The notes below the pieces were generated by a model. That model was not told the DNA's origin. It made no database searches and saw only the letters and a list, made by a program, of their open reading frames with translations. Source: a virus. From it: a stretch of 21,367 nucleotides of DNA. The position numbers were made by a program, and so were the translations under genes. Below are positions 6,676-16,017 of this stretch, one piece after another (the stretch's first letter is position 1; each line of letters begins with the position of its first letter). The stretch lies in IMG/VR virus record IMGVR_UViG_3300010354_000819, positions 1 through 21,367 of that record, one strand, 5' to 3'.

Positions 6676-7086
6676 ATGGCAACATCTGCACAACCTTATG
6701 GAATAGTTCTACCCATAGCACATGGGCCACAAGGATTTTTCAATCAAAGTTATACCGTGGTTGATCAGGTGAAAACGAACATGAATATGCTATTGAGAAC
6801 CAAAAAAGGAGAGCGTAGAATGAATCCTGAATTTGGTTCTGGACTGTGGAGTGTATTGTTTGAAAATTATACGGATGATATTGGACCGTTAATAGAAAAT
6901 ATTATCAGAAAAGATATCGGTCGTTGGATGAGTTATGTAAGCATAAAAGAAATACAAATTTTGACCGACGATACCGAATATAGAAACAAATATAAAATTG
7001 GAGTAAAAGTTTTATTTACCGTGCCGAGTGCCGGTATAAACCAAATACAGACTTTAGAAACATCAATGACAACAGGTAATATATGA
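6676..7086 (+). CDS. 25: gp25-like baseplate wedge protein
   Basis: This is a component of the inner baseplate wedge that helps initiate sheath polymerisation; the family is shared by contractile phages, type VI secretion (TssE) and related injection machines. The 136-residue length is close to T4 gp25 (132). The diagnostic stretch reads QVKTNMNMLLRTKKGERRMN then PEFGSGLW (residues 31-58). It holds the conserved small-helix/Thr and GxRxMxPxFG elements, followed by IENIIRKDIGRWMSYVSIKE (73-92) as in family members. The gene overlaps gp6 by four bases (ATGA), which matches the functional gp25-gp6 pairing in the wedge. No SD is visible; the upstream sequence is TAAATTAAATG. Confidence 0.92.
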   Translation: MATSAQPYGIVLPIAHGPQGFFNQSYTVVDQVKTNMNMLLRTKKGERRMNPEFGSGLWSVLFENYTDDIGPLIENIIRKDIGRWMSYVSIKEIQILTDDTEYRNKYKIGVKVLFTVPSAGINQIQTLETSMTTGNI

Positions 7087-9038
7087 TACTTGATACCCAA
7101 AAATCATTTCAACCAGGAAAAAAAGATATCAAATATCTAAACAAGGATTTTACCCAATTAAAATCTTCGTTGATGGAGTTTGCAAAGAAATATTATCCGA
7201 CTACATATAAAGATTTCAGCGAAGCATCGCCGGGCATGATGTTTATAGAAATGGCAGCATATGTAGGAGATGTTCTTTCATACTATATAGATTATCAATT
7301 CAAGGAATCGATGTTGATAAATTCGGAAGAGCGTAAAAATATTATAGACGCTTCTAAATCGATGGGATACAAAGCAAAAACGACTACTCCTTCTGTTACT
7401 CGACTGGATGTATATCAGCTTGTTCCCGCGAAATCAAATGATATAGGAGAAATGGTTCCAGATTTAAACTATTCTCAAATTATAAAACCAGGAATGGTCA
7501 GTACCAGCGACTCGAATGTATCGTTTCTTACAAATTCTCCGGTAGACTTTACTGTAGACACCAAGAATGATCCACTTGAAGTGTCTGTGTTTCAAAGAAA
7601 TGCGGCTGGTCAGCCAGAATTTTTCGTACTTAAAAAGAGCGTTGATGCGTTTTCTGGTCAAATATTAACAAAAACCGTATCAATAGTAAATCCAGTTCCA
7701 TTCTATAAAATATATTTAGACGATACCAACGTCATAGAAGTGTTGGACGTATATGACTCTGACGGAAATCGCTGGTATGAGACCGAGTATCTAGCACAGG
7801 ATTTGGTGCCAATAGATTACGAAAACATATTTAAAAATGATATTACATTGTCGGCATACAGAGATACTACTCCATTCTTACTGAGATATCTTCGCACATC
7901 AAGACGATTTGTTACCGGTGTAGACGCGGATAATACTACTTTCTTGGAATTTGGTTCTGGAACAAATATCAAAGATGACGAATTAATTGTTCCAAATGTG
8001 TTTACCGTAAACAAACCCACGACATTTAGAGCGGAAAATATTTCATACGATCCATCAAATTTCTTGTCTTCGAAAGCGTTCGGTCAAGCTCCGTCGAATA
8101 CAACGCTAACAATAAGATATATTGTTGGTGGAGGAATAAATAGTAATGTAAATGCAAACTCTATAAAAAACATTAGTTCCGTTGAATTTTTCGGAGATTT
8201 GACCGCAGTCGGTGAAGCTGAATTAAACCTTACAAATTTGGTGCGACGCTCTGTAAGAGTCAACAACCCGATCCCAGCAAACGGAGGAAAAGACGCAGAA
8301 ACAAACGACGAGATAAGAAACAACGCATTAGCAAACTTTTCTTCACAAAACAGGGCAGTTACGCAAAAAGATTATGAAGTAAGAGCGTATGCAATGCCAT
8401 CCAAATATGGATCAATTGCTAAAGCATATGCTGTTACAGATACGCAACTTAATATATCAAATGTACAAGCAGTACCTTCTTCGATTCAAACCGGAAGTTT
8501 GGCACCAGGACCGGTCAACGTAGTAAACCCGGACAAAAATAATCCATTTGCTATAAATCTATATGTATTGTGCTATGATAACAACCAGAGGTTGATTGTC
8601 TCCAACGAAGCAATTCGTCAAAATCTTAAAAATTATTTGAATCAATACCGAATGCTCACAGATAGTGTGAATATATTAGACGGTTATATCATCAATGTGG
8701 GCGTCGATTTTACTATTATAACTTATAAAAATTACAATAAACGAGAAGTATTGGCGAATTGTTTGACTCTTGTTCAACAATACTTTGATATTAATAATAT
8801 TCAATTTTGCCAACCAATCAATCTAAGTAGGTTGCAGCTTGAAATAGCTAAAGTGGATGGTGTACAATCTGTAACTCAATTGAAAGTAAAAAACTTGACA
8901 TTGAAAGACGGAGATTATTCTCCATATGAGTATGATATAACGAAAGCGACTGTGGACGGGGTTGTATATCCTTCCATAGATCCTAGCGTATTTGAGGTAA
9001 AATTCCCAACCAAAGATATAGTAGGCAGAGTAGCATAA
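7083..9038 (+). CDS. 6: gp6/J-like baseplate wedge protein
   Basis: This is a core baseplate wedge subunit that forms the iris-like ring around the hub and pairs with gp25. Its 651 residues are close to T4 gp6 (660). The N-terminus (DFTQLKSSLMEFAKKYYPTT, then SEASPGMMFIEMAAYVGDVL) is the characteristic helical domain of the T4 gp6/Baseplate_J family. The J-domain hallmark appears at residues 404-436 (DAETNDEIRNNALANFSSQN followed by RAVTQKDYEVRAY). The C-terminal part alternates beta and alpha (LSRLQLEIAKVDGVQSVTQL), as in J proteins. The start overlaps the gp25 stop (ATGA), implying coupled translation. No truncation or frameshift is seen. Confidence 0.92.
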   Translation: MILDTQKSFQPGKKDIKYLNKDFTQLKSSLMEFAKKYYPTTYKDFSEASPGMMFIEMAAYVGDVLSYYIDYQFKESMLINSEERKNIIDASKSMGYKAKTTTPSVTRLDVYQLVPAKSNDIGEMVPDLNYSQIIKPGMVSTSDSNVSFLTNSPVDFTVDTKNDPLEVSVFQRNAAGQPEFFVLKKSVDAFSGQILTKTVSIVNPVPFYKIYLDDTNVIEVLDVYDSDGNRWYETEYLAQDLVPIDYENIFKNDITLSAYRDTTPFLLRYLRTSRRFVTGVDADNTTFLEFGSGTNIKDDELIVPNVFTVNKPTTFRAENISYDPSNFLSSKAFGQAPSNTTLTIRYIVGGGINSNVNANSIKNISSVEFFGDLTAVGEAELNLTNLVRRSVRVNNPIPANGGKDAETNDEIRNNALANFSSQNRAVTQKDYEVRAYAMPSKYGSIAKAYAVTDTQLNISNVQAVPSSIQTGSLAPGPVNVVNPDKNNPFAINLYVLCYDNNQRLIVSNEAIRQNLKNYLNQYRMLTDSVNILDGYIINVGVDFTIITYKNYNKREVLANCLTLVQQYFDINNIQFCQPINLSRLQLEIAKVDGVQSVTQLKVKNLTLKDGDYSPYEYDITKATVDGVVYPSIDPSVFEVKFPTKDIVGRVA

Positions 9039-9065
9039 ATATAGGTTCAATTTATTGGTTGGGAA

Positions 9066-9077
9066 CTATATTTATAA
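9066..9077 (+). promoter_or_regulatory. ATATTTAT late-promoter-like motif
   Basis: CTATATTTATAA at 9066-9077 (core ATATTTAT 9068-9075) sits 19 bases before the ATG at 9095, in a 56-base gap. This gap separates the wedge genes from the receptor-binding-type genes, a natural place for a new transcript. Confidence 0.45.
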
Positions 9078-9094
9078 TGTAAAGAATATAGCAA

Positions 9095-10435
9095 ATGCAC
9101 TACTTTTTATATCCAACTAAAGATACTTTTATAACAAATTATCCTGCCTATATGTACAAAAATATGGGGTTGGACGAACTGTTGGAAGTTGAGAAGCGAG
9201 TGTCTGGCTATAGTTGTTCAAGTACTAGTACATTTCCCATTGTAGAATATTATACCAGTTCAAGTATAGAATTGCTAAATGGTCCAAAATCAGCGTCGTT
9301 TAATTCTGGATCCACTGATCCAAATCCGGTATCCAGTTCGATCAAAACCGTTTCCGGTCCAACTACTATGGGAGCCGTTTTGTCCAGAGCACTTTTACAT
9401 TTTGATCTGTCAACGATATCTCAATCTATTGCAAATGGTCAGATAAATAGCCCAAAGTTTTTTCTCAATCTTAAAATATGTGAATCTCAAGAAATTCCAG
9501 TTCGCTACGCATTAGCTGCGTATCCTGTATCGCAGTCTTGGGCGATGGGTACTGGATATAAGAATGATGGATATTCATATTCCGATGGAGCAAATTGGAA
9601 GATTTATGATGCCGATCAAAAGTTTAAATGGTGGAATACTGGTTCGCTGACTGACTGTAGCGGCGGTGGAGTGTGGTGGCTCAATAGCTCATCTATAGCA
9701 TCTGGATCAGGATATGCAGAGTATCCAAATATTAGCCAATATAATCCATTTCCAGACTGCCCAACTAGCAGCTATGTTCCAACATCGTCCGGAATAATAC
9801 CTACTTCTGGTGCATATGCCTGCTATCAATATTTTGATTATCAGACATCTGATGTAAATATGGATGTTACCACCATAGTAAATGCGTGGCTGAAGAAAGA
9901 GATTCCAAACGAAGGATTTATTGTAATGCATAGCGACGAATCAAGTTCCGTCGATTATGCTTCTTTAAAATTCTTTAGTAAGGAAACAAACACGATATAT
10001 TCTCCATATCTAGATGTACGTTGGTACGATTCTACAATAGATACTGGAAGCGCGGATCCAATTCAGTTGAGAGATGCCGTTGTTAATATGAAAAATATGG
10101 CCAAAGAATATAAATTTGGATCAATCGTTAGAATGGATGTATCTTCTAGAAAACGTTATCCGGTAAAAACATTTACCAATAAACTTTCCGATTATTTGTC
10201 TCCGTATTATCTTCCTTCTTCGAGTTACTATCAAATAAAGGACGCGGAAAGTGAGGATACTATACTTCCGTATGACGATTATACAAGATTGAGTTTTGAT
10301 TCAAATGGAAATTATTTTATGCTAGATACTAGCGGACTTCCATCCGAAAGATATTATAAAGTAGAAATAAGAACAGAACAAAGTGGTTCTATAATGACAT
10401 TTACTATTCCAACCGCATTTAAGATTTCTAGATGA
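9095..10435 (+). CDS. DNRLRE-like beta-sandwich baseplate/fibre protein
   Basis: This is probably a virion surface protein with a lectin-like fold. The N-terminal 310 residues resemble the DNRLRE type of extracellular beta-sandwich domain. The start is YPTKDTFITNYPAYMYKNMG. Further landmarks are LSRALLHFDLSTI (96-108), a Trp/Gly/Tyr-rich middle, and the hallmark end DVTTIVNAWLKKEIPNEGFI (257-276) followed by SLKFFSKETNTIYSPYLDVR. This is the usual position where such domains read 'V..W..G...N.Gf.l....'. Residues about 313-446 form a second beta-rich domain. There is no signal peptide, as expected for a phage virion protein. Its stop overlaps the next start (ATGA). In DNRLRE proteins of bacteria the domain is associated with cell-surface adhesion; here it may bind host glycans or act as a wedge extension. 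Family assignment is moderate. Confidence 0.75.
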   Translation: MHYFLYPTKDTFITNYPAYMYKNMGLDELLEVEKRVSGYSCSSTSTFPIVEYYTSSSIELLNGPKSASFNSGSTDPNPVSSSIKTVSGPTTMGAVLSRALLHFDLSTISQSIANGQINSPKFFLNLKICESQEIPVRYALAAYPVSQSWAMGTGYKNDGYSYSDGANWKIYDADQKFKWWNTGSLTDCSGGGVWWLNSSSIASGSGYAEYPNISQYNPFPDCPTSSYVPTSSGIIPTSGAYACYQYFDYQTSDVNMDVTTIVNAWLKKEIPNEGFIVMHSDESSSVDYASLKFFSKETNTIYSPYLDVRWYDSTIDTGSADPIQLRDAVVNMKNMAKEYKFGSIVRMDVSSRKRYPVKTFTNKLSDYLSPYYLPSSSYYQIKDAESEDTILPYDDYTRLSFDSNGNYFMLDTSGLPSERYYKVEIRTEQSGSIMTFTIPTAFKISR

Positions 10436-10653
10436 AACCAAATCAAAATTTAATAGGATATAATCAAGCGGATGTTGAAAATTTGATCAATACTGGATAC
10501 ATCGTTCCAAAAATAGACGAGTATTCTAATTTAATAATACAAAATATAGAAAATCAACTATACAGTTCTTCAATATCAATTGAGTTGAAAAATGTTGTAT
10601 ACGTTCCAACTAAAGTAGAAACAAAAATAGATACGGCATTCTCTGAACTATGA
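10432..10653 (+). CDS. Small coupled protein, 73 aa
   Basis: No family is recognised. The start overlaps the previous stop and the stop overlaps the next start (ATGA at both ends), so this is a genuine, translationally coupled gene. Residues 12-55 are mixed helical (ADVENLINTGYIVPKIDEYS and NLIIQNIENQLYSSS). The end is more beta-like (IELKNVVYVPTKVETKIDTA). It is unlikely to be exported. Its fixed place between the DNRLRE-like protein and the giant tail protein suggests a small linker or chaperone that joins them in the baseplate. Confidence 0.75.
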   Translation: MKPNQNLIGYNQADVENLINTGYIVPKIDEYSNLIIQNIENQLYSSSISIELKNVVYVPTKVETKIDTAFSEL

Positions 10654-13600
10654 ATTTGAGCGATCTAAAGTATACTGTCTCGTCTACTTCTTCTCTGGGA
10701 TATGGATCATTCTTGAGCCAAGACGACTTAAAATTTTATTCGGAAGGAACGACTTCAAAGAATTTTCCATTCGGAAAGTATGAAACGGACTACGTAAAGT
10801 TTGGGGTATATAATTTTGACGACACATTGGTTACGGCATCTATGTTTTATGCGAATCCATCGTATGAAAGCTATACTCGCTCTTTCTATGATGTATTCAA
10901 TCAATATACCGAATATTCGTATAAACAATACAGTGGAGATTTTGTTGTACTCGGAACCACCACTCAATCTTTATTTTTTGATGTAAATAGGCATTTGGAA
11001 AAGTTGAGCGTTCAAGATGGAAATTACAAATTATATATAGAACTTGGTAGAAATATCGTAGGAAGCGAAAAAACTTTAGATGATAAACTAATAATTGGAA
11101 AAATATCCAACAGCAGAAAAGAAATCTCTCTGATTCCAAAAACTATCAAAGGGTCTATCTCCAAAATAAATGAAGACTATAATACGTTTTCTAAAGGAGA
11201 AATTAGACCCAGTGAAATAGTCGATAATCTAATATTTGGAATATCTAAACCTGAGTTTTATAACATATACCAAGCTGCGGCAAAAAATGATCCTACTGGG
11301 TCTGCGGAGTTAATGTTTAATTACAGTTTTAAAAGAGATATAGACGTTGTATTTTTCCTAACTGACATATACTACGGAGTTAAAAAAGGAAATTATAGAA
11401 GCAATGGACAAATAGCATCAAACGACGTACTTGGAATATATGATCAGTTTAAAAATTGGATGTATCAGAATTACAGTTCTGGAAAAACGTTCCAAGATAT
11501 ACGTAATTATTATTACAGCCTATTTGTTTATATCGTTGATCACGAATTAAACAGAATAACTAATAAGAAACCGGACAGTTATAATAAAATTGTACAATTT
11601 CTTCAGTCTATATTTTACGATTCAATATTTTTTCCATACATATTTGCCGTAGAATCTAAGTATAATATAGATATCTCCGGTTATTTTAAGTATTATTTAA
11701 ATTTTGAAGATGGTACTAGAATATCAATCGTTAATAGAAAACTTGTACCTTCAGCGGATCCAAGGTTTTATGATGAACTTACTCTAAAATTATTAGATCC
11801 ACTCCCTACTATTGTTCCGTCAGGAGCAAATGTTTGGATTACTTGCGATTTTGGATTTTTACCAATAGTTCAAAATCTTTATTATTTTACAAAGCCCGTA
11901 ATAAACACAACACCTTTGCGCGGCCCAAACTTTCTAATAAAGATAGAAAATGAAGGAAATTCTACTCAAGCTCTATCGATGGAACAACTGCTGGAGGAAT
12001 CTGGAAGTTTGTACGACGAACTCAATTCAAAAATACAATCCAAGAAAACTGAATGGATCGACACAACGGACTACAGACATTTTGAGAACTTTGTAAACTT
12101 TTCTTCCGCTGGTTTAAGGTTGCAAGTATTTGCCAGCAAGCGTGATGATATAGAAAAATTACACAATGAAATATCTGATATAAACGAGAAGCTGATACCT
12201 AACCCATCGGATCCTTTTTATTTAAAACAAAAATCCGACAAAAATTCAGAAATAGATCAGATAGAATCTGGAATGGACGGGTACGAAAAATTCTTATACA
12301 CAAATCCAGCTTGGTACGAAGAGCATAATTCTGATAACGGAAGCGGATATACTTCTGCATCATTTTATGATAAAAATAACGGAGGTTCTCTCATAAACAA
12401 TCTTCCTCAATTCATGATAGAAGACTCGGATTATAATGAAGATTATATCAAGTTTGTTGGAATGATTGGGCACTTTTTTGATAATATTTCTTTGGCAGCG
12501 AAGCAGTACACGGAAAAAAATAACATTTCAAGTTCTCCAAATTATGGAATATCATTGGATGTAGTTGGAGATATGCTTCGTTCTCTCGGATGGGATGCGG
12601 AAATATCAAAAGAAAATCTCCCGTTGATATTGTCGTCTTTTTCAAAAGATGATTTTGACGCGGATTCTCCATTATACGAAAAAGCAAGAAGTTTATCGGA
12701 GGAGCAGAGGAATCAGATTATATGGAAGCGTATACTTAATAGTTTGCCGTTCATATACAAAACAAAAGGAACAGAAACGTCACTAAATGCTTTAGTTTCG
12801 TGTTTCGGCGTACCAAAAAATATCATAAAAATAAAAGAGTACGGCGGCATACAAAACACCAGAGATCTTGCGGACAAATCTCTGTATATCATCGAAGACG
12901 TAAAGTATGAGCCATATTTTAGTGGAAGCGGAGAGTATTTTCAATTAGATTGGACAGGCAGCGCTCAGACGGTAGAATTTACGTTTAGATTTGATACCAG
13001 AAAAATTCACGAAGATGGAAAAGTATTCAGGTTGGTAAATTGTTCAGATATATGGGCAGTTGGGGCGGTGAGAGAAAAAGGAAAAGATTGGGGATCTTTG
13101 TTTTTTAGCCTAGACGATGGTGCTGGAAACATAAAAACGTTGCTTACTTCTCGTGCTCCGATATTTGATGGTAATTCATATCACTTGATGCTTCGCAGGA
13201 ATGATATAAATTTACTGTTTGGAGCAACTGCGTCAATTAATGAATATCCAACAAGATACGACTTGGTAGTACAAAAATCAGAAGACGATAGAATAACATA
13301 CGAAGTCAGCGACAGTATTTTTGTTAGCGGAAGTTACAATGATTCGTTTGAGTCTGGATCGTATTTGTATATAGGAAACTATAATCAAAATACTTCATCG
13401 TTGAGCATTGATCCAGAAGCATTCTTTGGAAATATTGATGATATTCGAGTATGGGAATCTCCTATTTCCGATGAAAGATTTGCATCTCATACTTTAAATC
13501 GTAATGCGTATGATTTGGACGACCCGCAAAAAATGATAAACGAAAATTTATATAGAATATCATTCGAGCGTCCAATAAATTTGCAAGACGATACCGAGTC

Positions 13601-15326
13601 TTCTATACAACTTAAAAATTTATCTTTTAGGTCCGATTTTCCGACATTCAACGCTATAGGATTTCCACCGGCAGTCGGACCACTTGTACGAGATGAATAT
13701 TGTGATCCAAGTGAAGGAACGTTATTTCCATATCAATTCTCAAGAAAAAATGTTATATATACCATGAACTTGCCGGATTATGGGTCCAACAAGTTCAGAA
13801 GCAATAAAATAAATTATGTAGAACAAGAGTTGATTTCAGAACTTTCTTCCGACGCAAGGTCGTCGATGATGATGAGCGAATTGTCTTCAATCGATTCTAA
13901 TAAACTTGGAATATTCTTCTCTCCTTCAGAAATACAAAACACAGAAATCATAAAGTTTTTTGGAGAATTTCCAATGGGAGATTTGATTGGAGATCCGTCT
14001 GATGTATACAAGAGATCATACGATAAGTTTGAAAGATTCAAAAAGATATATTACGATCAAGGGTTTGGAAACATAGATTATTCTTTCTTTATGAACGTAG
14101 TTCGCTTTTATTTTGATAAAGCGATGTTCAAGTATATCAGAGGAATTGTTCCTGCGAGAGCCAAGCTGGTAGAAGGAATTCTGATAGAGCCTAGCATACT
14201 TGAGCGCCCGAAGATAGAAATAAAACCGGCAAAAACTGAAAATATAGAACAAAAAATTGGAACAGTAGATTCGACAAAAGGAATATTTGCTAACAATTTA
14301 AAGCAGCACGTTGCATCGGCTTCACTGGATTTTAAAAAGGGAACTACGGTATATAACGATGTCAACCAGTCCTTTTTCGACTCAGATTTTTCAGAGTTTG
14401 GATTTGCTGTATATGCAAACAATGGGTTGACGTATTATAATGAAAAATATTACAGATGCGATATTGTTAAAGTTGTCAAAAAGTATTCTGTTTTAAGAAG
14501 CGAGACATTGGATCATAATACTTTACCAGAAGATTTAAATACTCCGTTTAATAGAAAATATCAGACCATACAAAGATCGTATGAAAAGATAAATCTCGTG
14601 GATCTTCCAGGCGCAAAAGAATATCCTATGACGGCATCTATGTGGGCAGTTCCCGATTTATCTGCGGGGCAATCTCCAGCCAAAATATATTTTAAAGGAA
14701 AAATAAACTTTGATATAGGATACCTTGGATACACGGACCAGTATATCTATGCGGCACACACAATAGACGGCTTAGTAAATGGAACGTTTTTTGAAAAGCT
14801 TTCGCCGGATATTCACGCATATGGTACAATAAACTCTGATATGCGGGTTTCTGGTTCATATAACCCAAACCCAAATAATCCAGTAATATTCTCTGGGCTA
14901 TTTAACTTGGACGAAAATAATAATCCTATATTCGAAGGAACTATATCTACTGGTTATTATACTACCACCGCCGTTGGACCAGAATATTATCTTACAATAC
15001 AAGCTTCAGATAATTATGATTCAATTTTCTCGGAGTTTATAGACAAAACTTCAGGTCCGATGTTTGCCCGTTTGACCCAAGGCGTAAACCATCAAAAGTT
15101 GATATCCGATTCATATAAACCAGCCGATGCGGTGGCTTTGAATGGATATTTCCACACCCATTACAAATATAAAAAGCAGCAGTTTTCTAGAAAAGAAATA
15201 AATTCAATAGACAGCACGGGTAGATTCTCAAAATGGAAAAAGAGTAGCCAAAATAAAAAAACTACGGTAGATGCGGTCACGGGGCTATTGGATAATACAG
15301 AAGCCGTTGAGTCAAAAACTATATAA
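10650..15326 (+). CDS. Giant baseplate/tail protein with tail-protein-I-like core and inserted LamG-like domain, 1558 aa
   Basis: This is probably a major wedge or tail-tip protein linking the baseplate to receptor-binding elements. The stretch LNSLPFIYKTKGTETSLNAL, then VSCFGVP (residues 697-722, bases about 12738-12815), matches the 'LP.l...KGT...v..L...fG.P' segment of phage tail protein I/gp7-type proteins. Residues about 770-950 look like a LamG/concanavalin-type jelly roll: VEFTFRFDTRKI, WGSLFFSLDDG, HLMLRRNDINLLFG, YLYIGNY, then FFGNIDDIRVWESPISDERF, the typical terminal strand. A conserved phage segment follows at about 1130-1186 (PARAKLVEGILIEPSILER). The last 350 residues are beta-rich and could hold one more sandwich domain. 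A short coiled coil lies at about 495-545. The gene is coupled to the 73-aa gene by ATGA and is followed by a 50-base gap. T4 gp7 is 1032 aa; no frameshift is seen. Confidence 0.75.
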   Translation: MNLSDLKYTVSSTSSLGYGSFLSQDDLKFYSEGTTSKNFPFGKYETDYVKFGVYNFDDTLVTASMFYANPSYESYTRSFYDVFNQYTEYSYKQYSGDFVVLGTTTQSLFFDVNRHLEKLSVQDGNYKLYIELGRNIVGSEKTLDDKLIIGKISNSRKEISLIPKTIKGSISKINEDYNTFSKGEIRPSEIVDNLIFGISKPEFYNIYQAAAKNDPTGSAELMFNYSFKRDIDVVFFLTDIYYGVKKGNYRSNGQIASNDVLGIYDQFKNWMYQNYSSGKTFQDIRNYYYSLFVYIVDHELNRITNKKPDSYNKIVQFLQSIFYDSIFFPYIFAVESKYNIDISGYFKYYLNFEDGTRISIVNRKLVPSADPRFYDELTLKLLDPLPTIVPSGANVWITCDFGFLPIVQNLYYFTKPVINTTPLRGPNFLIKIENEGNSTQALSMEQLLEESGSLYDELNSKIQSKKTEWIDTTDYRHFENFVNFSSAGLRLQVFASKRDDIEKLHNEISDINEKLIPNPSDPFYLKQKSDKNSEIDQIESGMDGYEKFLYTNPAWYEEHNSDNGSGYTSASFYDKNNGGSLINNLPQFMIEDSDYNEDYIKFVGMIGHFFDNISLAAKQYTEKNNISSSPNYGISLDVVGDMLRSLGWDAEISKENLPLILSSFSKDDFDADSPLYEKARSLSEEQRNQIIWKRILNSLPFIYKTKGTETSLNALVSCFGVPKNIIKIKEYGGIQNTRDLADKSLYIIEDVKYEPYFSGSGEYFQLDWTGSAQTVEFTFRFDTRKIHEDGKVFRLVNCSDIWAVGAVREKGKDWGSLFFSLDDGAGNIKTLLTSRAPIFDGNSYHLMLRRNDINLLFGATASINEYPTRYDLVVQKSEDDRITYEVSDSIFVSGSYNDSFESGSYLYIGNYNQNTSSLSIDPEAFFGNIDDIRVWESPISDERFASHTLNRNAYDLDDPQKMINENLYRISFERPINLQDDTESSIQLKNLSFRSDFPTFNAIGFPPAVGPLVRDEYCDPSEGTLFPYQFSRKNVIYTMNLPDYGSNKFRSNKINYVEQELISELSSDARSSMMMSELSSIDSNKLGIFFSPSEIQNTEIIKFFGEFPMGDLIGDPSDVYKRSYDKFERFKKIYYDQGFGNIDYSFFMNVVRFYFDKAMFKYIRGIVPARAKLVEGILIEPSILERPKIEIKPAKTENIEQKIGTVDSTKGIFANNLKQHVASASLDFKKGTTVYNDVNQSFFDSDFSEFGFAVYANNGLTYYNEKYYRCDIVKVVKKYSVLRSETLDHNTLPEDLNTPFNRKYQTIQRSYEKINLVDLPGAKEYPMTASMWAVPDLSAGQSPAKIYFKGKINFDIGYLGYTDQYIYAAHTIDGLVNGTFFEKLSPDIHAYGTINSDMRVSGSYNPNPNNPVIFSGLFNLDENNNPIFEGTISTGYYTTTAVGPEYYLTIQASDNYDSIFSEFIDKTSGPMFARLTQGVNHQKLISDSYKPADAVALNGYFHTHYKYKKQQFSRKEINSIDSTGRFSKWKKSSQNKKTTVDAVTGLLDNTEAVESKTI

Positions 15327-15349
15327 AAAATAATAAAAAAGAGATAAAC

Positions 15350-15362
15350 ATATATATTTATT
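15350..15362 (+). promoter_or_regulatory. ATATTTAT late-promoter-like motif
   Basis: ATATATATTTATT at 15350-15362 (core ATATTTAT 15354-15361) lies 15 bases before the ATG at 15377, in the 50-base gap after the giant tail gene. A weak purine-rich GAGAAAG follows, and may serve as a poor SD. Confidence 0.4.
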
Positions 15363-15376
15363 GAGAAAGAACATAT

Positions 15377-16006
15377 ATGGCGTACATCGATAATACAACA
15401 ATTACAGTAGATGCGGTCCTAACAAAGAAGGGGAGAGAGCTTCTCGCAGCTAAAGGAGGGTTGAGCATCACATCCTTCGCACTATCAGACGATGAAATTG
15501 ATTATCGTTTGTATCAACCAAATCACCCTCAAGGTTCTGCATATTATGACTTGGCAATTCGTAATACTCCTGTATTTGAAGCATTCACGGATGAAACACA
15601 GGCACTTAAATATAAATTGGTAACATTGCCTTCCGGAGTAGAGTCTATACCGTTGATATCTCTGGGCCAAAGTTCTATTGACGTTGATAAGGATTATAAG
15701 GGAGAAGTTGTCATTGTTCCGTCAACAAATCCGGTATATAATACTACCTTGGGATATACCGCCGTATTGGCAAACAAGAACGTAGGAACTATTATAGGCG
15801 AGCAAATTCAGACTGCTACTACGGCTACAATCCCTACATTTATCGGAGATGTGTCATCTACTACTGCACAAGTTGCACTCGGATTGAGGTTCAGATTTGT
15901 ACCAAATAGTTCTCTTACTACCACAACAACCACAAATCTCACAGTGGTTGGAAACGAAAGTGGCGGATCTGTCACAATTCCTGTAACAGTTCGGGTAAAA
16001 TCTTAA
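15377..16006 (+). CDS. Conserved-type phage structural protein, 209 aa
   Basis: The N-terminus MAYIDNTTITVDAVLTKKGR, then ELLAAKGGLSITSFALSDDE, is of a type I recall from structural genes of large environmental phages; no biochemical function is known to me. Residues 1-60 are mixed alpha/beta with a conserved-looking SDDEIDYRLYQPNHP. Residues 75-110 are beta-rich (YKLVTLPSGVESIPLISLG). The C-terminal third is Thr/Val/Gly-rich, with a Thr-run (SSLTTTTTTNLTVVGNESGG) typical of fibre or surface beta proteins. There is no signal peptide. It lies 11 bases upstream of the first fibre-type paralog and shares its promoter. It could be a fibre adaptor or connector. The start is supported by its spacing after a promoter-like motif. 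Confidence 0.75.
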   Translation: MAYIDNTTITVDAVLTKKGRELLAAKGGLSITSFALSDDEIDYRLYQPNHPQGSAYYDLAIRNTPVFEAFTDETQALKYKLVTLPSGVESIPLISLGQSSIDVDKDYKGEVVIVPSTNPVYNTTLGYTAVLANKNVGTIIGEQIQTATTATIPTFIGDVSSTTAQVALGLRFRFVPNSSLTTTTTTNLTVVGNESGGSVTIPVTVRVKS

Positions 16007-16017
16007 AATTTTAATTT

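Noticed and set aside
9041-9069. Possible hairpin ATAGGTTC...GAACTAT as a terminator after gp6
   Set aside because: It needs a bulged G, has a 14-base loop and no T-run, and it overlaps the promoter-like motif; too weak to call.
15324-15350. A-rich stretch after the giant tail gene as an intrinsic terminator
   Set aside because: There is no stem before it and the run is of A, not T, on the coding strand.
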